Of a stretch of 64,000 bases of DNA, positions 12,646 to 23,988 are shown piece after piece (position 1 is the first letter of the stretch; each line of letters opens with the position of its first letter). The stretch is taken from contig NC_049981.1 in assembly GCF_000003815.2 (NCBI RefSeq), forward strand, positions 21,973,512-22,037,511. Reading direction: 5' to 3'. Position numbers and translations under genes: made by a program. Under the pieces are notes generated by a model. The model had not been told where the DNA came from and ran no database searches. It saw only the letters and a program-made list of their open reading frames with translations. Source of the stretch: Branchiostoma floridae. Its lineage: Eukaryota; Chordata; Leptocardii; Amphioxiformes; Branchiostomatidae.

Positions 12646-12752
12646 AATATCCCGGCAGATCTTAACGGTGGCATAAAATAGTATCATAAACCTGGCCAAG
12701 GCGTTTATCCGGCCTAGGAGTGTCGCCTGCCAACCAGTACGGATCTGCGTCG
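12646..12752 (+). mobile_element. Diverged partial MITE family C copy
   Basis: Contains GGCAGATCTTAACGGTGGCA, an AAATAGTATCA segment and a CCTGGCCAAGG core, and ends in ACGGATCTGCG. It matches family C but is shorter and more decayed. Confidence 0.55.
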
Positions 12753-12772
12753 AGAACAAATGTCTGTCACGT

Positions 12773-12950
12773 CTAGTCTCAAAGCAGATGTACGGTACCA
12801 TAAGATAGTATCAAAGCTGGCCAAGGGGTATTGTCGGCCAAAGGGAGTCAAACAGGCACCTCCGGTCGCGAACACACTCCTAGGCCGGCTTCACGCCTCT
12901 GTCAGCTTTTGATACTATCTTATGCTACCGTAGAATCTGCTTGGAGATTA
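12773..12950 (+). mobile_element. MITE family C copy
   Basis: About 178 bp with the same termini and interior as 47938-48121, including the GGGAGTCAAAC.GGCACC and CACACTCCTAGGCC segments. It lies just downstream of a diverged partial copy at 12646-12752. Confidence 0.8.
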
Positions 12951-13127
12951 TGTCGCGCCCCGCCATGAGCGTGAGAACCATCTGTCCGCCGAGAATTCTT
13001 CCGCGGGAAATCTTGTTGGCAAAATATACAATATGCATGAAGTAATGATCGCCGGGGGACAGTATGGTATCAGGCGTGATGACCTTGCCCGTAAGCGGCT
13101 TGTGACAATGGCAATTTCTCTCAGCGG

Positions 13128-13370
13128 CGTGGCGTAACTGGAAGAGCGTTCGGCTCGGAATCTAAAGGTCCTGACTTCGATCCCCGACGTCGTGCCATTG
13201 GGAAAGGCACCATACACGACCTTCCTCACTTCACCCAGGTGTAAGAATGGGTACCTGACTTCGGTCGGGGAGGTAAAAGACTACCTTTACCTTCTGTCTG
13301 TACCGTGTATGTGGCACTGTTAATATAAGTTACAAAACTTGGGTGCAGTGCCACATTGTCCTCGTCTGTC
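13128..13370 (+). mobile_element. tRNA-derived SINE-like unit
   Basis: The first 72 nt have tRNA promoter boxes: A box TGGCGTAACTGG near 13130 and B box GACTTCGATCC near 13171. They are followed by a non-tRNA body (GGGAAAGGCACCATACACGA and onward) and an A-rich end near 13380. I do not call a functional tRNA because the cloverleaf stems are poor. Confidence 0.65.
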
Positions 13371-13511
13371 CAAAAGCAAATAGAAAAAAAATCTCTCTGC
13401 TATTAGCATAAAGTCACTGATTTTGTGATCCAGCTAAAAATCTATCAAAACAGACCTATAGTTAGCAGACCCGTTAGAATTACCCCTAAGGCTAGGGCGA
13501 TCAATAAGGCT

Positions 13512-13692
13512 AACGTCACATTTTCCAACCGGGGCCCGGCCGGGCTGCTTGTGGAAATACTAAAAATAGAAATGTACGAAAACATACACAAATAATGCCC
13601 ACGGCTACTCTCTTGACGTCTTGTGTACTTTTGTGTCTTTTAGATCATACTTTTCGTTCCCGAAATCTGCCCGGCCGGGCCCCGGTTTGGAA
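13512..13692 (+). mobile_element. TIR element G (ACGTCACATTTTCC, GGGCCCGGCCGGG arms)
   Basis: Arms of about 33 bp at 13512-13545 and 13668-13692 enclose about 120 bp of unrelated AT-rich sequence. The strongly GC-rich arm in an AT-rich setting is distinctive. A second copy is at 59319-59678. Confidence 0.75.
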
Positions 13693-14093
13693 ATGTGACG
13701 TAGGCCTGAATAGAGAATGGTGACCAGGTTACACGATGCCAAGCGCACCTTAATTGTGTTCCACCGACAAATAGGATATCGGGTCCAAATGGGGGCGATA
13801 AAAACAACGTTAACATTCCAGACATTCCTGCGTAGGTTTGTCCGTATTCGCGATTTTTCCCTTATGAATATTCGCAAAAAAGTGTAACCAAACGGTTGGA
13901 AATAGCAATACATTATACCGGGCCCGGGTACATTGGTTGCACGATTGTCGCACGATGGCAAAATCAGTGCATTGCCGGAACAGTCGTGTATCTGTCGTAC
14001 AAAACTCTTGTTACTGTCTTGTTACGAAAAGCAGTGTCTAGATTCTTGCCGACGATCAGTTCTGTCACAGCCTGCTTGAAGACATCAAAATCG

Positions 14094-14310
14094 TAGGCCC
14101 CGTTCACACCTGTGGGTATATTCAAGTCCGCTTTGACATTTTTTGGCTCAGGTAACGTCTGCTTGGAAGAACTTCCTCGCTTCAAGACGTTATGTTTTTG
14201 CTTCGACCCACCGCATTGGGTCCTAGGCCACTACTTCCTCGACGGCAAACTTTATCAAGGCCAAAAAATATCCATACGCAACTTGAATGTACGCTCGTGT
14301 AAAAGGTGCC
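14094..14310 (+). mobile_element. hAT-like MITE copy
   Basis: Starts with GCCCCGTTCACACCTGTGGG and ends with a CGCTCGTGTAAAAGGTGCC segment. Both ends share an inner TTGAAT- or TTCAAG-type inverted stretch with 48297-48512. The interior is not alike. Confidence 0.5.
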
Positions 14311-15479
14311 GTCCGACGTGATATCGACGTTATGAGTGCTCGCACAGAGGCAGTATGGGTGAATTCAAATGGCTTAGGGTAGAACGGGCAAACTGAACAC
14401 AACAGCCCCAACCCGGACATCCGCGAAACAAAAGCCTGGGATTGGTAACTCGATTCTTCCACCTTTGCAGTCGCGGGAGGTAAGAGTGCGCTTGATACGA
14501 TCCGTATTGGGTTGCAATATTCGGATAATAGCAACAAAGAGGGGATAAAAAGGGAGGCGCACTGGCGATTAGAGGTGAGAAAGATTGTTCACGATCAGTC
14601 ACCTGTTGAGCATTGTTTAGCACCTTTGAACAACAAAACATATTGCTCCTTTTAGAACTTTCACAACTTTCCAACGACATCTTTAGAAGTATTCTTGAAA
14701 AAAAAACATGATACTAAGCTTACTGTACAGCTGTAGGTGATCCTAAATGTATACCAAAAGCTTTGTAAAAGGCGATATTGAACGAAAACAATCAATGACG
14801 TGTAAAATATAACCAATCTCCCATATAATGCATATTCACGTCTAGATACTTTAACTACACGGAGAACGATAACATTTGAGACATTTTTTTCAAGTTGTTT
14901 TAAAGCAGTATATTTTACCCCAAGAGGTTATGTTAGGGGCAAGGAAACCGGGTCACTATATGTGTCGACCGTCGAAAATGCGTTATGATATCAAACTGTG
15001 AAAGAACAGGTGCATACAGCTGTGTTGTCGCCTGGGGAAATGACCTGGCGTTGTTACGAATTGAAGCAGAAATGGCATTGAAATCACAGAAATGGCATTA
15101 AAATCAATTTGTGCATAAAATACGTCCGATGCCAATCGTTATTTCATGCGCTGTATGATAGCACATGGCCAATACGGACTTTATGCAACTATATCTTGTA
15201 AAACGTTTCGTTTTCGGTATTCCTCGTCCGTTTTCGATATTCCTCGTCCGTTTGTTTTACCTAGCGTATATAGCACTTACAGTCATGAATTAAAGTGAAT
15301 TAATTAGCCTCATTTGCAGATTTCTTAGGAGAGCTCTTATTCGCTATTTCCAACATCGGCTAGGGTTCTCTTATGCCGAAAGAGAGAGTTTTTGCGCGCC
15401 AAGAAAAACTGTCTCTCCTGACATCTAATAAGAACCTAGCCAATGATGAAAATCGCGAACCAGCGCTAACCTGCGAAGT

Positions 15480-15637
15480 TACTCTCAAAACAGAGGTTGG
15501 TGGGAAAAATCGTGAACCTTTCCTTTCATCCGTTTTTTTTTTTCGATCGGACTTCCCACCAAGAAGGCCGATCGAAAAAAAAACGGATGAAAGGAAGAGG
15601 TCACGATTTTCCCCCACCAACCTCTGCTTGGAGAGTA
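15480..15637 (+). mobile_element. MITE family D hairpin, second copy
   Basis: About 158 bp with the same terminal 40 bp as 6201-6344. The central stem is different: a CATCCG plus poly-T plus CGATCGG arm and its complement. A single terminus fragment also occurs at 60609-60629. Confidence 0.85.
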
Positions 15638-16615
15638 TGCAAAGTAGGCTAATGGCAAATAGCTTCCTACTACGTCACGGTAGCGCATTGCCCCCGCCGT
15701 TATTTTTACAACCACAATTGGTGCCAGGCGCTATGGGGTACTCATGACTAATCAACGGCATCGTTTGAGAGAGAGAAGATAATGAGAATGGCTATGGCTT
15801 GAAAAACACTTGAAATGCACGTAGGGCTAGTCATAGAGAATATATAACGGTTAGGTTGTCACCGTGCACTTGTCAAGCCACCTTAGCAGCCGGCTTATTC
15901 AAGGAAAACTCCGCCCATGTGCATCAGGGTGTTTTGCGTCACGTATGTACTGTGGGTCAACCCAGCAACCAGTGTGCGGGTTGTTGGGGAGCAGATTGTG
16001 AACACCTCTGGGTGGGGTGGGCCTGACACTGCAAACCTCATTGCGCTTACAGGAAAAGTAACCATCTTTGCATGGTTTGATTTCAATACAGACAATTAAG
16101 ATAAACACATAGAAAATCTCTAAAATCTCTAAACACAAAATGACACAACAAAGTATGAGAATGATTAATATTTATTTGTAAAATATCGCAGCCTATTGGC
16201 TGAATTGTGTGATACATTACAAGTATTTTACAAGCTCACTTAAAAAGACGAATAAGGTATGTACAACTCTATTAAATTTAAAGTTAATGGCAAATCCAAT
16301 CATAGCAGTCAATCAATCAATAAATGAATCAATTAATCTAACGTTTTGTTGAACTTGGATGTGCAGTAATGTGACATCTAACGTTAGTATACTCATTGAT
16401 AATTTTGCGCTAGTTGTTATGTGTATGTATATTGCCATTTGCAAACCCTTGGCTAATAATCAAGCTTGCACACGTTGCAAGTAAGCCAAGAAGTCGCTAA
16501 AGTTAATTTCTGTCAAAATAGATTTGTTATCAACCACAGTCTGGGCAAAGGGCGCCAACCTCACTGACCTTTGATACTTACGTAACTAACTCACCTGTCA
16601 AGCTCATATAACATT

Positions 16616-16655
16616 AAATTAAGTCACCTTTGCGAAATTAAGTCACCTTTGCGGA
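16616..16655 (+). repeat. Two 19-bp tandem units
   Basis: TTAAGTCACCTTTGCGAAA is directly followed by a near-identical unit with one change. Confidence 0.8.
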
Positions 16656-16673
16656 ATTACACAAAAATACTGT

Positions 16674-16718
16674 GTTGGATCAAGGAGCTTTTATCTGATA
16701 AAAGCTCCTTGGTTGGAT
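16674..16718 (+). mobile_element. 31-bp near-perfect palindrome with 7-bp direct repeats
   Basis: CAAGGAGCTTTTATC and its exact complement surround a single T at 16681-16711. GTTGGAT is repeated perfectly at 16674-16680 and 16712-16718. The arrangement is that of an insertion with a target-site duplication, reduced to terminal inverted repeats only. Confidence 0.75.
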
Positions 16719-19700
16719 ATAACTTTACACAACATTCGAGAAATATGGATACAGGAAAGCAGGAGATACCACTGGTATTAAGGGTTTGTTTTTTCGGACA
16801 GTATACACGCGCAGGTGTACCGAGTTGCCGACAGGTCTGTACTCCCCCGTGAATACGAGTGGGCTCGCCCGATAACTGCACCATTACTTCATTGTTTGAG
16901 CACGGGCGGGCTTGTTTGCAGTTCTATCGATGGGTGAAACGGGACCCGGCTGGGAATTTCGTGTAAGGTTCTCTCACTAAACCCTCCAGGGGGCAAGTAA
17001 GGTGTGTTTTTGACAGAATTCATCCAAGTGTGGCCTTGAAGAGGAAGAGGAAGAGGAACAAGGTTCAAGACAAAACTGTCGTCTGCAAAGAGAAACCCGT
17101 CACCGACCGACCGACCAGTGCCCACAACTCAAGGTGTGAGGGGTTCGATTCTCAGCGAACCGTCGGAAACTGAATTGCTTTTGAGTCACTAATTAGAGTT
17201 GGCGAAGCCACTCCTGGATTTGGAGAGTGCTCTGAGAGAACAGGAGACCTGGAAAACGTTGAGTAGGAGCCAAAAATACAGAGCTGAAAAACGAGGGGAG
17301 CATATAACGGTGCACCGTCATACCAACACCCCGGGGCGCTGTCTCCCTGTCCCGCACACCGCTGTAGGTACAGGTGAGTGACCATATCATGTACCAACGT
17401 TTCCGTGTGCTTTGTCGTTACGTAACGTGGTACAGTCCGATAACGATGAATATGCCCTTTTCCTCACACCCTATACTTGGTACTCGTTACAACCTATTAG
17501 TCAGGATTTTAGAGAGGATTGAAAACGTGGGTTGTCGTCGCGTGATAAAGGGAACCATTTATCCGGCTGAGGCATTTAGCTCAATCCTGCCGAACAAAAG
17601 CTCCCTGATGGCTTACTCAGCCGGGCCACAACATGGCGGACCTTCACAGCTGTGGGCCAACACTAGAACATTCCTGGGAGGGGCCAACAACTTTTCCTTC
17701 CCGTTTTTTCTTGCTTCCTACTACTAAAACCGTGGGTGAATCATAGCTCGGTTTAAAACGAATGTCAAGCCTGGAAACCCTCACGTGCCACCGTTAAGGC
17801 TAAACACACCTGTCGAACTGGCCACACCCTTAGCAGAAGCTAACGTATATATATAGAATATCACAAACAATAGGTACATATTTTTGCGCGTTGTGGAGGG
17901 GGGTGGTGGGTAGGAAAATATTCAGAAGTCTTAAACGAAAAAAGTAGTCGAATTGTTGCTGCTTAAGACTAGATTATCTTTGGATTGGGAACGTTCTGGG
18001 TCAGTGAAACCAGTAACAGGTTATTCAGTGCTTCCGCATGACCATAACTACTGAGACAACACAGCCCACTGTGTATTGTAAACAAATATGGACGCACACT
18101 AAAAATGCCTCCAAAAGTTACCACGAAGAACTATGGTTTTGAGACATTTATCATGTGCCTCTTTTATTTCTTCCTTGACTCAAAAAGCCTTTGATAAAGA
18201 CAGTTTTTCTTTGTTGACCTCCAGTGCCACCTAAAGTTTGTACTTTAGATTGGATGCTATTTAGTTTATGGTCAGTGCGTGACCAAAAGAAATCTTCTGG
18301 TCTAGGTGACCAGTTGTTGACGTCCTTTAAGGGCCCTTAAATGGACACTTGAAATACCTGTAGAAACTCGGCAGGTGTGCAAGCTATCTTGAGGACGACT
18401 TTAATGAAGAATCTTTTGACATTTGCTGAGATCTAATTAAGGCATTCAAACTTCAAAGTCTCAATAGGCAGTTTACATGGTTGTGTTTAAAAAGTTTTTG
18501 TTCAAATGTGTTTTTTTTTGTTTCCTTGATTGCTTTATAACTATCAAATGATCTTTAAAAAGAAGTAATATTTCAAAGATGAATTTCAATACCCGTTTCA
18601 GAAAATTTTCCAAATGTGTAGTTTTGTTTCATTGTTTCTTTTAATGGCTTTATTTTTATCTAGTAAGAAAATAATATTTCATCTATTAGATGAATTATCA
18701 TACCTGCATCCTGAATCGTGAGAATGTCTGGTAGTCTGTATTTCCACTGAGGTGATGATATAGGTAAGAAGTCTTAAAAAATTTGTGAATAACTTCTAAT
18801 CAAAAGAAATCTTGAACAGCAAGTTTATTTTTTCTCTACTTCTGCAAGTGAACAGGGACAGGGATATAAGATGTTTATGAGTCAATAAGACAATGCCATA
18901 CAAAACAAAGAAAAAAGAAAAATCCATATCCTGACACTTTGTAAATCAACAAACTACATGTATCAATAACTCTGTATTGAGGAGGTATTCTCACATGCAA
19001 ATTTTGAAAGGAATTTGGTCGCATTCCTGTATTGTTTTACATAAAAAGGTGAGTTCAGAGAAATAAGTAGTATGCTTTAGTTCAACTTAATTCATTCTTA
19101 TTTCATTTTTTTTCCAATTCTTCATTCACATCACATACCAACATTGCAGACATACTTGTTTACATGCAAAGAGATGGTAGCCTGAATGATGTTAATATTA
19201 CAGACTATTTGAAAGTGTCCGAAATCACACCAAGCTTAACATTGCTAAAAAACAACATCAACAAAAGATGCTCTTCCTACTGAAATCATCAAATCAATCT
19301 GTCGTAGAAAATATGGGATGTTTCATTTCATGCTTTCAAAGAAGAAGTCAAACCCTGCAATAGCAAGTTAGGTTTAGAACCATATTCTGTATACCGTACA
19401 CTCAATCACTTCATTTGCATGTTAGAATTTAGGTTATTCACATGTAACTAGCCCCATACAATAACTTCATGTCAGAATGTTAGTATTTGATTTTATTCTC
19501 TTGCAATAAGCCCCATGGGCATGACATTTGCAATAAAAAATTTCATTAACAATTGAAACACATGATATACATTGTTGCTTGGCTCAATCCTAAAAAATTG
19601 CCGAAGTACCACACCCGTCTGTTTAAACCGGATGAACAGTTGAAAATAACAAGGTTGCTCTCTGTGACCAGCAGTGACGTTCCACCATGTAGTTATACAT

Positions 19701-20619
19701 CAACCACACCTGCTGTCAATAGCTCACACATCAATACAGTCTTTGATAACTTTGTTTTTGAACTACAACACGTCCTTGCATTCATCCGTTGACAAGGAAA
19801 TGCATGCAGTTAGAGTTAGGCTTCAAAGGAAGAAGGCAATGTGAACAAAACTGTCTAACCGAAACAGCCTAAGTTTGTTAGAAGTGTATTTTAAAAAATC
19901 AAACGCTCACAACCAGGAACCTAGACTTGGTTACTAGTTGCCGCAAGTTTCTTTGAGCCTATCTTTTCTTTTTCAGGTGAGTGTAAACCTCAACACTTTA
20001 ATTTTAGATTCCTTTACACCTACAGTGTGATTTGTATATGATTGGTAATTTTTGTATGACATAGTCTGTGTCATTTTGAACCAATGGAACTGTTTGGACA
20101 TGTATATGGCCCCCTTCGATCAGTAAAAAATTGGTAAAATCCAAATTGTTAAAGATAAACAGTCCTATATATACAGTATACAAGAATGGCAGTCTCTTCC
20201 TCATAGGGCACATATACTGTAGGGCATATACTGTAGATATATCTGTAGACTGACTCAGGTTTGTTGCCAGAATGTTGTCATGTTATCGTGTTTGGACAAG
20301 TAGAATGGTAACATACGAGAAGACCTATACTTGCAAAAGCCAAAGAAAATGTCAAAAATACATGACTGTAAGTCTTTAGAAAATTTGCACATAGCAATTT
20401 TCTGTGGCCCAGTTGGTTGGACTGCTTTCATTACTCATTCCATGCATAAAATGCACTTTTGCACAGATGAGAAATTAATTCATGTTCATGCTCATTACAC
20501 AGACGCCAGGTTTGATAAAAAGGCAGCGACTAAAAGCTTTTCCTAATCTATTTATGTCTACCCAAAATAGGTTTGTGTCCTGTATGTAATACAACCTTGC
20601 ATGTAGCAAACTACATTTG

Positions 20620-20953
20620 CAGGGCTCGAAATACTTTTTCTGCATACCTGCACTGGTGCAGGTAACATTGAAAATTACCTGCACCAGACAAATTGTACCT
20701 GCACCACTCTGAGATTAGGAAGTATGAATCATACTAAATTTGTTATTGCTATTTTTTTCCTTTTATACTTAATAGGTGGTAACAGTCAATGCAGCTAATA
20801 AGAATCCCTATACGTCTAAATCAAAGGAAATTTATGTATAAAACCCAGTACATGGACCAGTGCAGGTTAGGTGCAGGTAGACACCAGAAATACCTGCACA
20901 GCTCCAATTTTCTCTGCACTAACCTGCATATGCAGGTGGTATTTGGAGCCCTG
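20620..20953 (+). mobile_element. TIR element with CAGGGCTCGAAATAC ends and ACCTGCAC motifs
   Basis: The left end CAGGGCTCGAAATAC and the right end GTATTTGGAGCCCTG are inverted repeats with one mismatch, 334 bp apart. The interior has several ACCTGCAC and GTGCAGGT motifs, two of which form an 18-bp palindrome near 20647-20664. The CAGGG start is typical of hAT-derived nonautonomous elements. No clear target duplication. Confidence 0.65.
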
Positions 20954-22976
20954 TGTATGAAGGCTTGGGCCCTAATGGGATGGGAACCTTCATTCATTCC
21001 TGGTAATCAACAGTAGAAAATCAATTATATGCCTGTCTGTCCTGACAATTTCCATACTTGGTTTAACAGCAGGGAGGAAGCTTTTTGTTTGGGGGAAATA
21101 ATCTATTTAAAACCTTTGGGACCTACAAAATTTCAAGGATGGCTGGGTAGGAGAGAAGTATAGATGATGAAAGGAAAATATTCATACTCTGTGCATACAA
21201 AGGATTTCCTTTTTGTTTGTTTTGGAAACATACCACTGTTGAAAAAAGACTTTGTCATCACCAGAAAAATCCGGGCAAAATTCTGGTTGTTAATGTTATG
21301 CTTAAGCTACCTTAAAGTATGTGGAAAAAATGTGATTTTGAATGTCACTTTTCAACACATAAGTGTATGTTATGCTTCCTTAAGTTCGGGTTGAAGTGGC
21401 GACTATGAAAACCACAAACAAACAAAAACACTGCAAAACTTCAAGAATTACAGTATCTCACTGAATACATCCGGAATATCAAACACCTAAGATGGAGGAT
21501 ACACAAAGCAGTAAGACTGTTTTATGTTTACCAAACTTAAGCATGAAATAAGGCCGATTTTGAGTGGGTCTGGTTCCTTGGCAACTCACAAATTCTCTCC
21601 CACATTTCCTTCTCTGGGGATTTGACACCTGCTCCAGATAGCACCAGGAAGGCTAATTGTGACCTTTTGATAAATGAATGAAAGCTTGGCAAACTCAACT
21701 GATATAACAAAGTGCTGCGATGCAGATATGTCACACAAATGCCAACGGCGGTTGAAGTACCCGAAATGGATGACATTGTTATGCTTTGGTGCAACATGTT
21801 TTCTCAGTGACAGGTGTTTTTTCGACAAGGTTGGAATGCATGACAAAGTTGATTCTATGCAGAAAAGTAACAGAAAGAAAAACACAAAACATTGGAGACA
21901 ACTACTACATGTACCAGAAAATCAATAGACATGTGCAAAGGGTGAAACAGCATTTTTTAAATGCAGATTTTATATAAAAACAACAAAAATAAAAGTACAA
22001 AAAATGCCCTTATTTCTTCTAAAAGACTTGTACATCTCTGCTTTTTCCTCTTATGCTTCATGTTCAAAATTAAAATAGACCCTAAGGCTTGTATTTCTTC
22101 TGTCTGTAACATCATTGTATTGTTGATTGATTTTTGATGTGTTGCTTGTGTACTTAGCTTGTCACTGCTCTGAACTTTGGCAGCATATCACCATCTAAGT
22201 TCCTGTGTTGGTCACTGATTTCCCCATGTGACTGCCAGGTATGGTGAAAGGTCAGATATGACTTGCTGATAAAAGCCCTATTTGTGAACAAGTTTAAACT
22301 TCTGGTCCCAGAGCTTTTTTTCTAAATCAATTCCTGACCTGCCATTTGGATAGTTTCCCATGTATTTTCGAAGTTCCTTCTGATAATCAATAAAAGTTAG
22401 AGCTTTCTAGTAACAGGTACAGCATATTGCAACAGTTTGCTGCTTCAGGAAAGTATTGTCTTGCTTTGAGTTGTATAGAAATTGGGCTACATCAAAGCTT
22501 TTGATTTCATGGTATTATTTTAACGTATGAGTTGAACTTACCAGTTTTGTAGACATTTTCAGACTTTCCCCCAGAAATTATTTACCAAATAATCTACCAT
22601 GTATCTTTTGTGGACAAGAATGTTCTTTTGAACTGTTCTGCTATGGCAATGACTACATATTGTCCATTTGGCACAATGTTCACATGCTTTGTTTTCCATA
22701 AACACTTGGAGAGGAGTCCTGGTTTTGCCATAGCAATGTTAGTAAATTGTTGCAACACTTAGCCCTCAAACTGTTGTATAAAACAGTCGCAGGCACTCTT
22801 TCCTTCTGTAAGCTTGCTCCCCAAGAGCCCCTGTTGCTGAGAGATCTCTGTCAAACAATTTCTCATGTTTCTGACAAGTGTTGATGGTGAACATTATCTT
22901 TGGGTTAGATACCCCAGATGGCAGCATACAGTAGCTGGCAGTTTGTGCTTCCTATCTATCTATCTATCTGTTTGAT

Positions 22977-23346
22977 TAGGCCTAGGAAAAAAAATAGTAT
23001 GTTTCCTATTTCAGTCCAGGAAGAAATTGGTCGTAAGGTAGGGATTATCTTTCTTTCGATTTTCTTTAGGCTGGCCAAAACTCTAAGTGATAGATAGTAC
23101 AATAGAGTCAAACAAAGTAAACTGAAATGCATGAGGACACTTGTCTTTCAATGTCAAACTTTAATTTTGTGCATAATGGATACATCTATCCTTCCTTAGA
23201 TACATGTAGGACAAGCAGTGTTTTTACTTCAATAGGAAGCAGGCTGAATAGAAATACTAACTGGAAACTAGTCTAGGGTTGACAGGTTCTTCTAGGGTAG
23301 GTAGGGAAACAGGAAATGCAACTGTTACATTTTTTCCTAGGCCTAT
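22977..23346 (+). mobile_element. TIR element A, right-arm copy
   Basis: Same element as 2834-3196 in the opposite orientation, with TAGGCCTAGG at one end and its complement at the other. It is flanked by T/TA dinucleotides, compatible with a TA-targeting (Tc1/mariner-like) MITE. That classification is an inference. Confidence 0.75.
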
Positions 23347-23965
23347 TATACATTAGACTGTGACGAAGTCCCAGATCTATTAATACATTAAAAAAAGTAT
23401 ATAGTTTAGATATAGAATGGGCATTATGCATATTTTTTCTCAGTTAAAAAAACCTTTAGAATGATAAGGCTGCAACTTATTGATTTTTAAAATGTCAACT
23501 GGTCACAGTTCAATGCTATTGTATGCCCTGACCAAACATATTTGTTTGGTTTTGTTCAGCTTAGTTTCTGTGGCGTTATTAAAACCTGTTGTTTGCGGTA
23601 CACTCACGTGAGCTTAATATGCAGATTGTGCCATATGGTGTCATACAAAGAAGGAAACTTGATATTGTACATAACATATATTAGGAACAGCTTGTAATTT
23701 GTGCCTTTTAATAGTATTTTCCATATTAGCTAGGCCACGCCGATTTAATTTGTTGGTTCTCCTATTAAAAATCAAAAACTGTAAAAACAAAATGAAAAGT
23801 CTTTCTCCCAATGGCTTCATCATATGAGTATTTGGATAATGTAACTAGGCATATTTGCTGTTTTGACCATGCACAAATTTTCTTCAAAAGATTTAATGTG
23901 TACTGTTATGTGCTACTTGAGATGTTACGTCTACTTTGATTGAATTCTTAACTTTTATGTTTCAG

Positions 23966-23988
23966 ATCGCTAGCAAACACACAGCACC
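23966..23988 (+). other. 5'UTR part of first coding exon, with 3' splice site
   Basis: A pyrimidine-rich tract ending TTTCAG at 23965 precedes 23 nt of leader and then the ATG in the context AGCACCATG, a good Kozak match (A at -3). The same acceptor and leader occur in the left copy. An upstream noncoding exon is implied but I could not place it. A short stretch near 23012-23035 has acceptor- and donor-like ends but lies inside a TIR element. Confidence 0.7.

Larger units (their letters stand above)
4200..21980. other. Spacer between inverted arms, no gene supported
   Basis: About 17.8 kb without exons I can support. The open frames here are short, lack splice context or homology, and many cross hairpin elements or microsatellites. 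It contains the repeats listed separately. The 17000-19900 and 21000-21900 stretches show only AT-rich unique sequence. Because both cadherin copies start outward from it, it may hold their promoters and noncoding first exons. Confidence 0.6.

Noticed and set aside
13128-13200. Possible tRNA gene
   Set aside because: A and B boxes are present, but the acceptor and anticodon stems pair poorly and the unit continues into a SINE-like body.
13605-13961. 118-codon minus-strand open frame
   Set aside because: Crosses the GC-rich arm of TIR element G. No domain-like features and no splice context.
13964-14185. 73-codon minus-strand frame with protein-like composition
   Set aside because: Half of it lies in the hAT-like MITE at 14094-14310. 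No homology I can name.
15373-15747. 124-codon plus-strand open frame
   Set aside because: Spans the whole MITE family D hairpin (15480-15637). Mirrored frames on the other strand show it is a hairpin artefact.
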